From Metabacillus dongyingensis (GTDB lineage Bacteria > Bacillota > Bacilli > Bacillales > Bacillaceae), in NCBI RefSeq assembly GCF_019933155.2, contig NZ_CP082944.1, positions 3,226,001-3,290,000 of the forward strand: a DNA stretch of 64,000 nt. The letters are read 5' to 3'. Shown piece after piece: positions 44,996 through 54,230 of the stretch (positions within the stretch are counted from its first letter, which is position 1; each line of letters begins with the position of its first letter). The notes under the pieces are model-generated. The model did not search any database. It had not been told where the DNA came from and saw only the letters and a program-made list of their open reading frames with translations. The position numbers and the translations under genes are program-made.

Positions 44996-45271
44996 TTATT
45001 GGTTATCTGCAGGGTATTTTCGCTGTACAAACTCTCGGACCATTTCATCAGAGACCCGTTTTCTTGTCGGTATGATGCCCTGTTTAGCAAGTTCATTGAT
45101 CTCAGCTGTAACGGCATTGATGCCGACAACAGAGAATGGCTGTGAGTGTCTGCATTGCTGAACGGCCTGTTCAATAAGCGCTTCTCTTTTTTCTTCTAAC
45201 GCTATAAATGCGGAAACAATCGCATGTTGTTTTTTACTGTGAGCTGAAATTTCTTCATGTACGTTTGTCAT
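44996..45271 (-). CDS. ypbS: YpbS-like DUF2533 protein
   Basis: The 91-residue helical product (HEEISAHSKKQHAIVSAFIAL, INAVTAEINELAKQGIIPTRKRVS) fits the YpbS family. Its start overlaps the end of the upstream four-Cys gene by 17 bases. Function unknown. Confidence 0.75.
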   Translation of the reverse strand: MTNVHEEISAHSKKQHAIVSAFIALEEKREALIEQAVQQCRHSQPFSVVGINAVTAEINELAKQGIIPTRKRVSDEMVREFVQRKYPADNQ

Positions 45272-45455
45272 TGGTCAAGTCTCCTCTTTTTTTCATCAGG
45301 TTCAGTACTTTTTCAGTAGGTGTCCAGCAATCGAAAGAATAATCCGGCTTTGTTTCAAAACCGAGCCGGCCGCAGCGGTACATCATTTTTCCGCCGCTGC
45401 GGAAGCTTTGAAAATGAGTACATGCGGCACAAACCTGATATTGTTTACTGTTCAT
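45255..45455 (-). CDS. Small four-cysteine protein in the dynA operon (66 aa)
   Basis: The start overlaps the dynA end by 11 bases, and its stop overlaps ypbS. Four Cys: CAAC near 9-12, C28 in YRCGRLG and C43 in FDCW, consistent with a zinc site. Family not recognised. Co-translation with dynA suggests a shared role. Confidence 0.7.
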   Translation of the reverse strand: MNSKQYQVCAACTHFQSFRSGGKMMYRCGRLGFETKPDYSFDCWTPTEKVLNLMKKRGDLTNDKRT

Positions 45456-48400
45456 CTCTTTCTAGCTCCATCATAATTTGCTTTAGAGTCAGATTTCCTT
45501 TTTGATGCAGGGTTAAATCATTGTTTGTATAAGCAGATAAAAGAGCCTCGTAGTAATTCTCTGCCTGATTGGCAAGGTTCTCAAGCAGCAGGCTGCATTC
45601 ATTCATGAACTGCTCTAGATAATACTCGCCAAATTGATCCTGGTGTGCTGATAAGATATCCGTTATCGGCGTGTCGAGTTTTCCCTGCAGCTCGTCACTC
45701 ATGGTTTTCTTTTCATTTTTTTCAAAAAAGGATTTCGTGTTTTTAAATTTTTTCAATGGCTGGCGGATTTCCGCTGATTTTATGTCTTTTAATGCAGCTT
45801 GCAGCTTTGGTGTATGAAACTTGGTGAATTCAGGCATTGATGTCCGGAGCTCGTTATTAGTCAATGCAATCTCCTTGGAATGACGCTTAAACACATTCTC
45901 AAGCAGCTTGTGGGTGTACTTTTCAAGCCTTAGTGTTGTTGCCTGCAGTTCTTGCAGAACATGAAATTGCAGCGATACAAGCAGGTCCTGCAGGCAGTTC
46001 TCAAGGATTTCTTTTGTTTGTTTTGAAGATCCCGCAAAAGCTCCAGGATGAAAGGATTCTTTAAATAAGTCTGGAAACCTCAGCATCGTCCGCTGTTTGA
46101 CATAAAAAAGCTGTTCTTTAATTTCCTGCAGAACCTGTTTTTGCTCAAGCTGGTGTTCATCTGTACGAAGCATGGATACGATCTCGGCACGTTCGGATGA
46201 CAGTCTCTTAAGTTCATTCTTTCTCTTTTCCTGATCATCATCTGCAGCGTTCAGGATCGACTGCAATTGCTGCTTTGCAATAGACAGCTCTACTTTGGCG
46301 GACATAATCATCGAAGCGGATAAGTCGTTATTGATAAAGTGCATAAAATCATCTTGGAACTGAGTGAATTCAGATATTGCAGGGTCTGACGTTTTTTCAA
46401 GCTCCATCAAACTTGATATGCCATAAAGACGCGGATGGCGTATCTCATGGGTAAGCAGCTGCCCGGTAATATACTCTTTTACCATTTCAATTTCTTCCTT
46501 GCTCTCTGCAAGATCAATGGCGTTGATGACAAAGAACATCTTATCCATGGTAAATGTATCTTTCACGCGACCAAGCTGTTTCAGAAATTCACGGTCTCCT
46601 TTTGAAAAAGGATGATTATAATACGTAACAAATAAAATGGCATCCGCATTTTTAATGTAATCAAAGGCTACTTCTGTATGCCGCGAGTTAAAGGAGTCTG
46701 CACCCGGTGTATCAACAATCGTAATTCCATTTCGAGTGAGGGGGCTGTCAAAATAGATGATGACCTCCTCTACCATGCAGGCTTTTTCTTCATTGGCGAC
46801 AAACTCTTTGTATTCCTCTCTCTCAACTGCTCTTACCGTTCCGCTGATTGAAGGGAAATCCTTTAAAGCATGAGTGTAGAGCGGGAGAAGGGATTTCAGC
46901 CTCTCATTCCCGCCTTCTAGCTCATTGAGTTTTGAAAGAGCTGAATGAACCGATTCTGCTTCTATCGAAAATAAATCGGCGATTTCCGTCAGAAATGCTT
47001 CTTCTGATTTAAACTTCACTTCAATTAAACCGTGAGGCTTATCCGCTGTAACAGGCACAATTTTGTTAATTGTCGCCGTAGTAGGCGTTGGAGAAGAAGG
47101 CAAAAGCTTTTCGCCGAGAAGGGCATTTGCAAATGACGACTTTCCTGCACTGAAAGCACCGAATAAAGCAACGGTAAAAGATTTATTTTGAAGCGATTGT
47201 GCCTTCTCTAAAAGAGAAGCCGACAGCATGTGAAAACCGGGAATATCCCGCATGGCATCTGAAGCCCTGGCAATCTGCATTGAAAAGAAATCCTGATCGA
47301 GATGGAGTTCATGCTTTGGCAGTTCTTCTGTAAGCTCATCTCTCAAGGCAGAAACAGGTTTATGAGGCTCAAGTACCCCTTCAACAGGCTCCTTCATAGG
47401 GTACTTCTGCAGCCACTCCGTAATATTGATATCTGGAAAGCTTTGCTGATCCATCAGTTCACTTAAATCATTTTTCACTTGTTCAAATGAAATCAGGCTG
47501 TGATAGGTCTCATTTAATTCTTCAAGCTGTTTGTTCGCTTCGTCAACTTCTTTTTCAAGGGCTTTTATCTGATCTGCACTCTGGTTCTTCAGATGGTGTT
47601 CAATCTCTTCGATAAGAGGCAGGACCTGCTGTTTGCACTCTTTTTTTACAGCCTCGCTTAAATCATTGGAATAGGTCAGCGTATATTGCGAGTTTACTGT
47701 TGCACCTTTATGGATTGAATCCTGCAGCAGCTGTGGCTGAATCTTTACATCGAACGATTGAATGTCATTTAAAATAACTGGATCATGGATTTCATATTCA
47801 GCACTTTTTTTCTTTAAAAGTTCAGACAAATGCCACGTTATTTGTGACTGCAAGTGACGTGTTATTTCATCAAAAAGGTCAGACTCGCGCTTTTGCCGCT
47901 CTTCCATTGTTTTCACTTTAGAGAAAAGCAGGCCGACTTTAAATCCGGGCTGTGCAGCTGCAATATATCGCTCCGCCTTGGACCTTGTTTCAAATGGAAT
48001 CAAATTCGCATTTTTTAGGATATACTGAAGCTGTTCCTTCATATCAAAAACTGCGCTGTTCACTTTATCAAACAGGCTTTGAAGTGCTGAAGCAGATGCC
48101 TCTCTGTTTACTTGCACTGATTCTAATCGCTGAATTAATTCCTCTGCCTGGATGTCTTTTATCTCAAGATCGTCCTCTTTCCACTTCAAAAATTCATTTA
48201 CTAATGATTTCAATGTGGACTGGGCACTCTGGACAACAAGATGATCTTCGGCGATTGTATCGCGAATGAGTTTTTTTACTGTCTGAAGCTGATTATGTGT
48301 ATTTTCATGATCTACTAAAGATGTATAAAAGATATGGTTTTTAGAAAGACCGGCTCCTCCAAATGTCGTTTCGATCTGTGATCTAAAATAAGAAAAAGAA

Positions 48401-49023
48401 ACTTCTTCCTCTCTATGTTTATCAATTTGATTCACAATCAGGTATACATTTTTGCCTTTGTGTATCATTTCACTAATAAAAGTCACATTCTCTTCAGACT
48501 GCACATGATTATAGTCTGTAACATAGAAAATCAGATCTGCAAGATGCAGTGTTGATTCTGTTGCCATCCGGTGGGCGGCATCTGTTGAATCAATGCCGGG
48601 CGTATCCATAATCACCACATTTTCAGGCAGAGCCTGATATAAATCGCTGATCTCAACTTTCATAATTTCTTCGCCCTGTTTACAATAATCTTTCACTTGC
48701 TGAATGGAATATTCTCCGTTCAATTTCAGCAGATTCCCGCTGCTGTCATGCAAAATGACCGACTTGTCCCCTTTTTGGAGCAGCACCACATTAGCACTGG
48801 TCGGGATCGGACTTGTAGGCAGAATAGATTCTTCAAGGATCGTATTGATCATTGTTGATTTACCGGCAGAAAAGTGACCGGTAAATGCAATGTGTTTTGT
48901 TTCTTTATGTACTTTATAAATAAGCTCTTTTACCTTATCTGCAGCGGCCTTATCTTCTTTCACTTTTTCGAAAACAGCAGCTGAACGCGGCAGCAGATGG
49001 TGTTTTAACGTTTTCGTGCTCAT
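45445..49023 (-). CDS. dynA: DynA, tandem bacterial dynamin-like GTPase
   Basis: The 1192-residue protein is two fused dynamins. GTPase 1 has P-loop GHFSAGKST (about 49-57) and DTPGID; GTPase 2 has P-loop GAFSAGKSS (about 620) and DTPGAD. Long coiled-coil stalks follow each. Length equals B. subtilis DynA (YpbR), which tethers and fuses membranes and protects against phage and pore-forming stress. It leads a chain of overlapping genes with the four-Cys protein and ypbS. Confidence 0.95.
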   Translation of the reverse strand: MSTKTLKHHLLPRSAAVFEKVKEDKAAADKVKELIYKVHKETKHIAFTGHFSAGKSTMINTILEESILPTSPIPTSANVVLLQKGDKSVILHDSSGNLLKLNGEYSIQQVKDYCKQGEEIMKVEISDLYQALPENVVIMDTPGIDSTDAAHRMATESTLHLADLIFYVTDYNHVQSEENVTFISEMIHKGKNVYLIVNQIDKHREEEVSFSYFRSQIETTFGGAGLSKNHIFYTSLVDHENTHNQLQTVKKLIRDTIAEDHLVVQSAQSTLKSLVNEFLKWKEDDLEIKDIQAEELIQRLESVQVNREASASALQSLFDKVNSAVFDMKEQLQYILKNANLIPFETRSKAERYIAAAQPGFKVGLLFSKVKTMEERQKRESDLFDEITRHLQSQITWHLSELLKKKSAEYEIHDPVILNDIQSFDVKIQPQLLQDSIHKGATVNSQYTLTYSNDLSEAVKKECKQQVLPLIEEIEHHLKNQSADQIKALEKEVDEANKQLEELNETYHSLISFEQVKNDLSELMDQQSFPDINITEWLQKYPMKEPVEGVLEPHKPVSALRDELTEELPKHELHLDQDFFSMQIARASDAMRDIPGFHMLSASLLEKAQSLQNKSFTVALFGAFSAGKSSFANALLGEKLLPSSPTPTTATINKIVPVTADKPHGLIEVKFKSEEAFLTEIADLFSIEAESVHSALSKLNELEGGNERLKSLLPLYTHALKDFPSISGTVRAVEREEYKEFVANEEKACMVEEVIIYFDSPLTRNGITIVDTPGADSFNSRHTEVAFDYIKNADAILFVTYYNHPFSKGDREFLKQLGRVKDTFTMDKMFFVINAIDLAESKEEIEMVKEYITGQLLTHEIRHPRLYGISSLMELEKTSDPAISEFTQFQDDFMHFINNDLSASMIMSAKVELSIAKQQLQSILNAADDDQEKRKNELKRLSSERAEIVSMLRTDEHQLEQKQVLQEIKEQLFYVKQRTMLRFPDLFKESFHPGAFAGSSKQTKEILENCLQDLLVSLQFHVLQELQATTLRLEKYTHKLLENVFKRHSKEIALTNNELRTSMPEFTKFHTPKLQAALKDIKSAEIRQPLKKFKNTKSFFEKNEKKTMSDELQGKLDTPITDILSAHQDQFGEYYLEQFMNECSLLLENLANQAENYYEALLSAYTNNDLTLHQKGNLTLKQIMMELERDEQ

Positions 49024-49199
49024 TGCCTAAACCCCTTTGTCTAGCGTATATTGCTATTTTACTTGATTTTTTGTCTTTTTCCCATCATATTATAGAATGT
49101 ATGAATGGTTCTCTAGAAACCTGAAACTTTTTTTAAGCATGACTCGTATAACGAGTAATTGCAAATAGTTTTTTCAATAGCTGAAAGGTGGGCATTTTC

Positions 49200-49592
49200 T
49201 TGTTGTTTGGAAAGGTATTGTGTAAATTTGGAGTCGGCTCTGCAAAAATTGATCTTGTTCTAAAAGGTGATACATACTGCATCGGCGATATGATCAAAGG
49301 CGAGTATATTATTAATGGCGGTGTTGTTGAACAGCGATTAAAACGAGTTGAATCAGATCTTGTGCAGACAACTTCAGATGATGACCGCAAAATAGTGATT
49401 CATACGAATACGATTTTCTCTTCAGCTATGATTTTGGCACAGGAAAAAAAAGTGATGGGTTTCTCTTTTAAGCTTCCATCTTCCCTTCAGCCATCTGATC
49501 ACCGTGTATCTTATAAATTTATTACACGGCTGGTTTTTACAGACGGCATCAGCAGTGTAGATCATGATGAAATTATCATTCAGCCTGATTAA
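49200..49592 (+). CDS. Half-size Spo0M-like arrestin-fold protein
   Basis: The TTG at 49200 is seven bases from AAAGGTGGG. The 130-residue product matches only the N-terminal arrestin-like domain of Spo0M: KFGVGSAKIDLVLKGDTYCIG, GEYIINGGVVEQRLKRVE, and a C-terminal SSVDHDEIIIQP. Full Spo0M has about 258 residues. The gene ends cleanly with a terminator, so it may be a stable short form rather than a break. Confidence 0.72.
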   Translation: MLFGKVLCKFGVGSAKIDLVLKGDTYCIGDMIKGEYIINGGVVEQRLKRVESDLVQTTSDDDRKIVIHTNTIFSSAMILAQEKKVMGFSFKLPSSLQPSDHRVSYKFITRLVFTDGISSVDHDEIIIQPD

Positions 49593-49600
49593 ACCCCGGC

Positions 49601-49634
49601 AAAAGGTGACGTTATGCTCAGGTCACCTTTTTTC
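49601..49634 (+). terminator. Terminator after the Spo0M-like gene
   Basis: Stem AAAAGGTGAC/GTCACCTTTT with T-run. Confidence 0.85.
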
Positions 49635-49637
49635 ATG

Positions 49638-49825
49638 TTTACAATTATCAATTTCAAGCCTTATTGAATACTTGCCAGGGCCTGCTCCATTATCGAGAAT
49701 ATGCGCTTTTTCAGGATGGTATTGTTTTATGTACCGGTAATTATTATATATTCGAGCGGTTCACGGTTTAGCCGTGTCCATTCTCGTTCAGCAAAACCGG
49801 TATCATAGTCAATCACTGACTCCAT
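49638..49825 (-). pseudogene. SAM-methyltransferase remnant (frameshifted, truncated)
   Basis: From ATG 49825 the frame reads MESVIDYDTGFAEREWTRLN, REPLEYII and then ends at 49727. In another frame the protein goes on: YRYIKQYHPEKAHILDNGAG, PGKYSIRLE, which is SAM motif I of a small Bacillus methyltransferase family. One missing A in the A/T run near 49743 accounts for the shift. Everything after motif I (about 180 codons) is gone, replaced by the terminator of the Spo0M-like gene. Confidence 0.72.
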
Positions 49826-49886
49826 CTTTCTTCACTCTTTACAAGGAATATTCATAAATTATACCATTTAATGTTTTTGCAATATG

Positions 49887-49918
49887 AAAAAACGCTCTAT
49901 AAATAGAACGTTTTTTTG
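49887..49918 (-). terminator. Terminator of khtTU
   Basis: Imperfect stem AAAAAACG-CTCTAT/ATAGAACGTTTTTT just after the khtU stop. Confidence 0.7.
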
Positions 49919-49923
49919 TTTAC

Positions 49924-51153
49924 TTAATTTTCCGGCTGTTTCATTTTAGACTCAGCTTTTTTCGTACCTTTCCATTTGAAGATTTTATTCATGAAAAGAT
50001 AGATGGCTTTTGACTCTTTCGTTAACAATGGGCCTAGGATTGCTAATATCAGCACATAGAGTGCTGAGAATGGTTTTAGAATCGGCATCAGACCCCCAGC
50101 TATCCCTAAGTTAGCCATGATGATCGAAAACTCTCCTCTTGAGACGATGGTCAGTCCGATGTTTAGTGAACCTTTATGAGATAACCCGGCTCTTCTGCCT
50201 GCGATCATACCTGCTGTGATATTACCGAAAATCGTCAGTACAACAGCGCCAAGAGCAAGCCATACAGCGCCTCCAAGTGAAAATGGATCAATGCTTAGTC
50301 CGAAGCTGAAGAAAAAGAGTGCTCCGAAAAAATCACGAAAAGGAACAACTAAATGTTCAATTCGGTCGCTGTGGTCTGTTTCTGAAAACACCAGACCTAA
50401 CAGCAGCGCGCCAATTGCTTCAGCAACATGGATTGTTTCTGAAAAACCGGCAATAAAGAACAGGGAAGCAAATACGACGATGATAAAGATTTCATCTGAA
50501 GAAATACTCAATAGTTTGTTTAGGATTGGTGTTGCTTTTCTGGCAACAATGAAAAATAAAAGCATGTACCCGAGGGCAATAAGAATAGAGGTTAATGCTC
50601 CGCCAATAGATGTTGCATCTCCAAGAACGAGGCCTGATACGACAGATAAGTAAACAGCTAAGAAGATATCCTCGAACATAATAATTCCCAAAATAAGTTC
50701 GGTCTCGGTGTTACCGGTTCTTCTTAAATCAACCAATACTTTAGCGACTATGGCACTGGAGGAAATTGTGATGATGCCTGCAATAATCAAGATTTCAAGC
50801 AGAGGGAATCCAGCAAGGTAGGCAAAAAGCAAACCTATAGAAAAATTTATTAAAATATAGATTGACCCGCCCATCACAATGGACTTTCCTGATTTGATCA
50901 ATTTTCCGATAGAAAACTCGAGTCCCAGGTAAAAAAGGAGAAATAGAACACCCATGCGTCCCATAAACTCGATTATTTCCGCACTCTCAATGAAAGTTAA
51001 ATCAATGACTCCAATCTTTGGAGCGTGAGGACCTACCAGCATTCCTAGGACTATGAGGAATGGAATAATGGAGAACTTAAATTTCCCAGCTAAAAGGGCT
51101 GCAATTGCTACTAAAACTAATGCTGTTCCTACTTCAAATACTAAATGATCCAT
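49924..51153 (-). CDS. khtU: K+/H+ antiporter KhtU (CPA2 family)
   Basis: The 409-residue product has about twelve transmembrane segments and CPA2 motifs: LFLLFYLGLEFSIGKL, SSSAIVAKVLVDL, MFEDIFLAVYLSVVSG and a C-terminal SRGEFSIIMANLG. It exchanges K+ for H+ at alkaline pH. It lies 16 bases downstream of khtT, its gating subunit, as in B. subtilis khtSTU. Confidence 0.9.
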   Translation of the reverse strand: MDHLVFEVGTALVLVAIAALLAGKFKFSIIPFLIVLGMLVGPHAPKIGVIDLTFIESAEIIEFMGRMGVLFLLFYLGLEFSIGKLIKSGKSIVMGGSIYILINFSIGLLFAYLAGFPLLEILIIAGIITISSSAIVAKVLVDLRRTGNTETELILGIIMFEDIFLAVYLSVVSGLVLGDATSIGGALTSILIALGYMLLFFIVARKATPILNKLLSISSDEIFIIVVFASLFFIAGFSETIHVAEAIGALLLGLVFSETDHSDRIEHLVVPFRDFFGALFFFSFGLSIDPFSLGGAVWLALGAVVLTIFGNITAGMIAGRRAGLSHKGSLNIGLTIVSRGEFSIIMANLGIAGGLMPILKPFSALYVLILAILGPLLTKESKAIYLFMNKIFKWKGTKKAESKMKQPEN

Positions 51154-51169
51154 CTATACATACTCCCCC

Positions 51170-51658
51170 TTAAGAAGATAATAAATTTTTAATTAGCGCT
51201 TTCAAATCCTTTCTTTCTCCTGAAATAACTAAAGTGTCACCAGCTTCGATCCGTGTTTCCGGTCCTGGATTCAATACTTTTTTCTGATTTTTTTTCATGA
51301 TAGCAATGACGGTTACGCCGTACTCGTTTCGAATATCAATGTCTAAAATGGATTTATTCACAGCAGGAGCACCCGGCTCTACTTTGAACCATTCAATCAC
51401 AAGATCATCAAGGGCAATTTCAATGGACTCCAAAGCTTTTGGCTTGTATACCATGCCGCCTAATATGGCTGCAACTTGTCTTGCTTCAGAATCATTAAAA
51501 GTAACACTTGAGATGCTTTCCTCATGATCATCCGCATCAAAATGATAAATTTCTCTTCTTCCATCATCGTGAATCACGATGACAATTTTATCATTTGTTT
51601 TTGTAATCACTTCAAACTTTCTGCCGATTCCGGGCAATTCACTTTCTCTGCAATTCAC
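51170..51658 (-). CDS. khtT: KhtT, TrkA-C regulatory subunit of KhtU
   Basis: The 162-residue product has an N-terminal domain (NCRESELPGIGRKFEV) and a C-terminal RCK_C domain (about 75-160) with NPGPETRIEAGDTLVISGERKDL. B. subtilis KhtT binds c-di-AMP in this domain and controls KhtU. Same operon. Confidence 0.92.
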   Translation of the reverse strand: MNCRESELPGIGRKFEVITKTNDKIVIVIHDDGRREIYHFDADDHEESISSVTFNDSEARQVAAILGGMVYKPKALESIEIALDDLVIEWFKVEPGAPAVNKSILDIDIRNEYGVTVIAIMKKNQKKVLNPGPETRIEAGDTLVISGERKDLKALIKNLLSS

Positions 51659-51687
51659 ACCTATTCCTCCTTCACATTTTGGGCAAA

Positions 51688-51715
51688 AAAATAGAGGCCT
51701 TTTATAAGGTCTCCA
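51688..51715 (-). terminator. Terminator between the YvsG-like gene and khtT
   Basis: Stem GAGGCCTT/AAGGTCTC followed by T-rich sequence on minus. Confidence 0.6.
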
Positions 51716-51795
51716 ATTTTCTTACTTTCATTGTATCGAACTTTTTTGATGTATTCAAATAGTTTGCACTTTTATTCACAAAGTATTCAAAGGTT

Positions 51796-52422
51796 CTAAA
51801 ACTCTTTCGATGAAAACGGCAAAAAGTATTTAACCCCTCTTCTATTAAATGGAAGTACCTTCATATCTGCAATCAAATGACTTGCATACCCCGCTGTGCT
51901 CACTATAAATAAATTATCCATCCCGATTGCCTGCTCAAATTGAAAGGCAATAACTGAAAAAAAAGCAAGGCCTGCAAGAGAATGCGTGTAGCTTCGATGG
52001 GGCACAAAGGAAGCAATCACGATAAATACTCCCAGCATGATAATCCAGCTCTCCTGTAAAGAAAGACCCCCAGCAAGAACCCCAATCCCTGTCATTGTCA
52101 GCATGTGTCTTTGCCTAAAAAAAGCAGAAAGAACGATAATGGCAGTGCCTGATCCCATTCCAATCCAGATTTCATTTCCTTTCCCTTGAAAAAAACTGTA
52201 CATAATCATTAAGAAACCAATAATTTGTGCAAGTGTGCGAACAAACTGATGGGAAAAAGTGATCCGATTACTTAATTTTCCGTCTATATCAATATCCGGT
52301 ATAAGTGCAGTCAGTCCGCCAAGACCTGATAATATCAATGTTGTCTGCAGGTCGGTCTGCATGGAGCTTGCAATAATAAATCCTGTTCCTGCCCCAATAG
52401 CCATATGTGATGTTCCATTCAT
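51796..52422 (-). CDS. YvsG/YdjM-like membrane-bound metal-dependent hydrolase
   Basis: The 208-residue product has about five transmembrane segments and the family's ligand motifs: GTSHMAIGAGTGF, ALIPDIDIDGKLS, PHRSYTHSLAGLAF and ASHLIADMKVLPF (His/Asp sets). Like the YfhP-like protein at 34190 it belongs to the YdjM-type family, but lacks the C-terminal domain. Substrate unknown. Confidence 0.8.
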   Translation of the reverse strand: MNGTSHMAIGAGTGFIIASSMQTDLQTTLILSGLGGLTALIPDIDIDGKLSNRITFSHQFVRTLAQIIGFLMIMYSFFQGKGNEIWIGMGSGTAIIVLSAFFRQRHMLTMTGIGVLAGGLSLQESWIIMLGVFIVIASFVPHRSYTHSLAGLAFFSVIAFQFEQAIGMDNLFIVSTAGYASHLIADMKVLPFNRRGVKYFLPFSSKEF

Positions 52423-52466
52423 AGATGCTTCCAGTCTCCTTTTTTGTTAATCCTATTATTCTAATA

Positions 52467-52497
52467 TAAAAAAGTCCTTCTGGGAGGACTTTTTTGG
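52467..52497. terminator. Terminator-like hairpin
   Basis: Stem AAAAAGTCCTTC/GAGGACTTTTT, upstream of the YvsG-like gene; no gene ends here directly, so it may back up the azoR terminator. Confidence 0.6.
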
Positions 52498-52626
52498 AAA
52501 AAGTTTCTGATTTATAGTTGGACTACTTTTACAGGTGACATTCCCAGTTAAGTTTTTAAAACACGAAGCACAATTTCAAATAACCTTTTTTCCTTGATCC
52601 AGTTGGGTCATTTCAGTATCCAATAA

Positions 52627-52654
52627 AAAAAGATCCCCCTACGGAGATCTTTAG
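52627..52654 (-). terminator. Terminator of azoR
   Basis: Stem AAAGATC-CCC/GAGATCTTT, three bases past the azoR stop. Confidence 0.7.
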
Positions 52655-52657
52655 CTA

Positions 52658-53293
52658 TTAAAACGAATGAGCCAAGTCTTTAGCGCGTGCAATACCATTT
52701 TCTTTGATTTCTTGTGCTTTATCAGGCATTGCTGCTTGACCTTCAATGAATAAGCCATCAAATGATGGAACTCCGAAGAAATTCATCATGATTCCAATGT
52801 AACGATGTCCCATTTCCATTTCAGCTGCTGGTCCAGTTGAGTAAATACCGCCGCGAGCCTGGATGTGAAGAGCTTTTTTATCTGTTAATAAACCAACAGG
52901 TCCTTGCTCTGTGTATTTGAATGTTTTGCCTGCAACAGCTACTGAGTCAAGATATGCTTTCATAACCGGAGGGAATGAGAAGTTCCACATCGGTGTTACG
53001 AAAACATATTTGTCAGCTGAAACAAATTGTTCGCTCAGTTCTGACAGACGTCCAACTTTTGCTTTTTCTTCTGCAGAAAGCTCCTCAAAGCCTTTACCGG
53101 TTTGAAGTTTGCCCCAGCCGCTGAATACATCAGCATCGATATGCGGAATGTTCTCTTTATAAAGATCGATGTGAACGACCTCATCGTTTGAATTAACTTC
53201 TTTGTAACTATCTAAAAATGCTTTTCCTGCTGCCATGCTAAATGAAGCTGTGTCGTCATGCGGATGTGCTGTGATGTATAAAACTTTTGCCAT
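52658..53293 (-). CDS. azoR: FMN-dependent NADH-azoreductase / quinone reductase
   Basis: The 211-residue flavodoxin-like protein starts [19 protein letters not shown], with FMN-phosphate loop at [10 protein letters not shown], the [20 protein letters not shown] segment and [11 protein letters not shown]. It reduces quinones and azo compounds with two electrons, protecting thiols. Upstream is an MhqR-like operator, as for azoR2 of B. subtilis. Confidence 0.92.
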   Translation of the reverse strand: MAKVLYITAHPHDDTASFSMAAGKAFLDSYKEVNSNDEVVHIDLYKENIPHIDADVFSGWGKLQTGKGFEELSAEEKAKVGRLSELSEQFVSADKYVFVTPMWNFSFPPVMKAYLDSVAVAGKTFKYTEQGPVGLLTDKKALHIQARGGIYSTGPAAEMEMGHRYIGIMMNFFGVPSFDGLFIEGQAAMPDKAQEIKENGIARAKDLAHSF

Positions 53294-53390
53294 TTTTCAT
53301 TTCACCTTTCCTTGTTTAAAATTAGAGACATTTTATTATTGTATTAAATCGAAAGATTAAAACAATAAATTATGAATCTTTAAATTAAAA

Positions 53391-53436
53391 ATCTTTAATT
53401 CGAGATAATAATATCGAATATTTTCTTCTTTGTCAA
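53391..53436 (-). promoter_or_regulatory. azoR promoter with MhqR-like operator
   Basis: On the minus strand: TTGACA (53436-53431), 17-base spacer, TATTAT (53413-53408), then ATCTCGAATTAAAGAT (53406-53391), which matches the inverted repeat I remember for MhqR (ATCT-cgaAtTCg-AGAT) and covers the transcription start. The rest of 53294-53692 holds no credible gene. Confidence 0.65.
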
Positions 53437-53653
53437 TTGATTTGAATTTAAATAAAAAAGAGATATGATTTTCCTCACTCTTTTCCTTTTGGCATCTGAA
53501 CTTTTTTGAAACATAAACTAAGTAACGAAGAAAAATAATATAGCTAAGACATAGAAAGCAAAGAGTTAAAAAATGCAAATCAACCCTGCATCAGACGAAT
53601 CTCACTCTTATAACTCGCACAAATTTTATCTTTTTTCATGTTCATAAAAAATG

Positions 53654-53674
53654 ACTGCCGTTCAGGACGGCAGC
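53654..53674 (-). terminator. Terminator of the SnoaL-like pseudogene
   Basis: Stem CTGCCGT/ACGGCAG with T-run on minus, 20 bases past the old stop. Confidence 0.7.
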
Positions 53675-53692
53675 CGATATAAACAGATATGA

Positions 53693-54132
53693 TCATTTTA
53701 TTAATTGTCTTAACTCTTTTGTCATTTGCTCAGTCAGCTCGGGTCTGCCGTGAAATTTGGCTGGGGTATTCTGAAAAAGCTGTATGAGCCATTTATCTTC
53801 TCTTTTTACTGCGATCAGCGTCTGGTGAGTATTAACATCGGGATTCAGATCTGTCTGCCCTGGCGGAACCATTCCTGCAATGGCACCAAAATGGCTGCTT
53901 CTGTATTGAGAAGCTGCACATTTTTCACTTTGGTGATAAAGGGGGCAGTAGTATGACTTTCAAAAATAGGGCTGAGATGCCCGTAAATATCGCTGCGCCC
54001 AATTGCCAGGCTGCCGTCAAACCCAATCATTTCTCCTACTTCTGCAAATAAATCGGCCATTTCACGTGCATTACGGTTATTCCAAGCTTCTATAAGCTGA
54101 TGATAAAGAATATGTATCGTATTCATGTTCAT
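53693..54132 (-). pseudogene. SgcJ/EcaC (DUF4440, SnoaL-like) protein, one-base frameshift
   Basis: The first frame runs from ATG 54132: TIHILYHQLIEAWNNRNARE, then NTEAAILVPLQEW, and ends at 53845. The other frame continues exactly where it should: VPPGQTDLNPDVNTHQTLIA, WLIQLFQNTPAKFHGRPEL, to TGA at 53693. Restoring one G after the GTG near 53890 (GTG-GCC-ATT-GCA-GGA) rejoins them into a normal 145-residue protein. A single recent deletion; start, ribosome region and terminator are intact. Confidence 0.8.
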
Positions 54133-54230
54133 TTCCTCCCTGCGTCCTTTATTCTGATTTTACATTAAATTATTTCTCATAGAAAACATCCAGGGTTCAA
54201 TACTATATAAAAAGTGAGAAGGATGAGATT

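Noticed and set aside
53357..53578. 73-residue minus-strand frame upstream of azoR
   Set aside because: It covers the azoR promoter and operator, is AT-driven (Lys, Phe, Ile, Tyr) and has no ribosome site.
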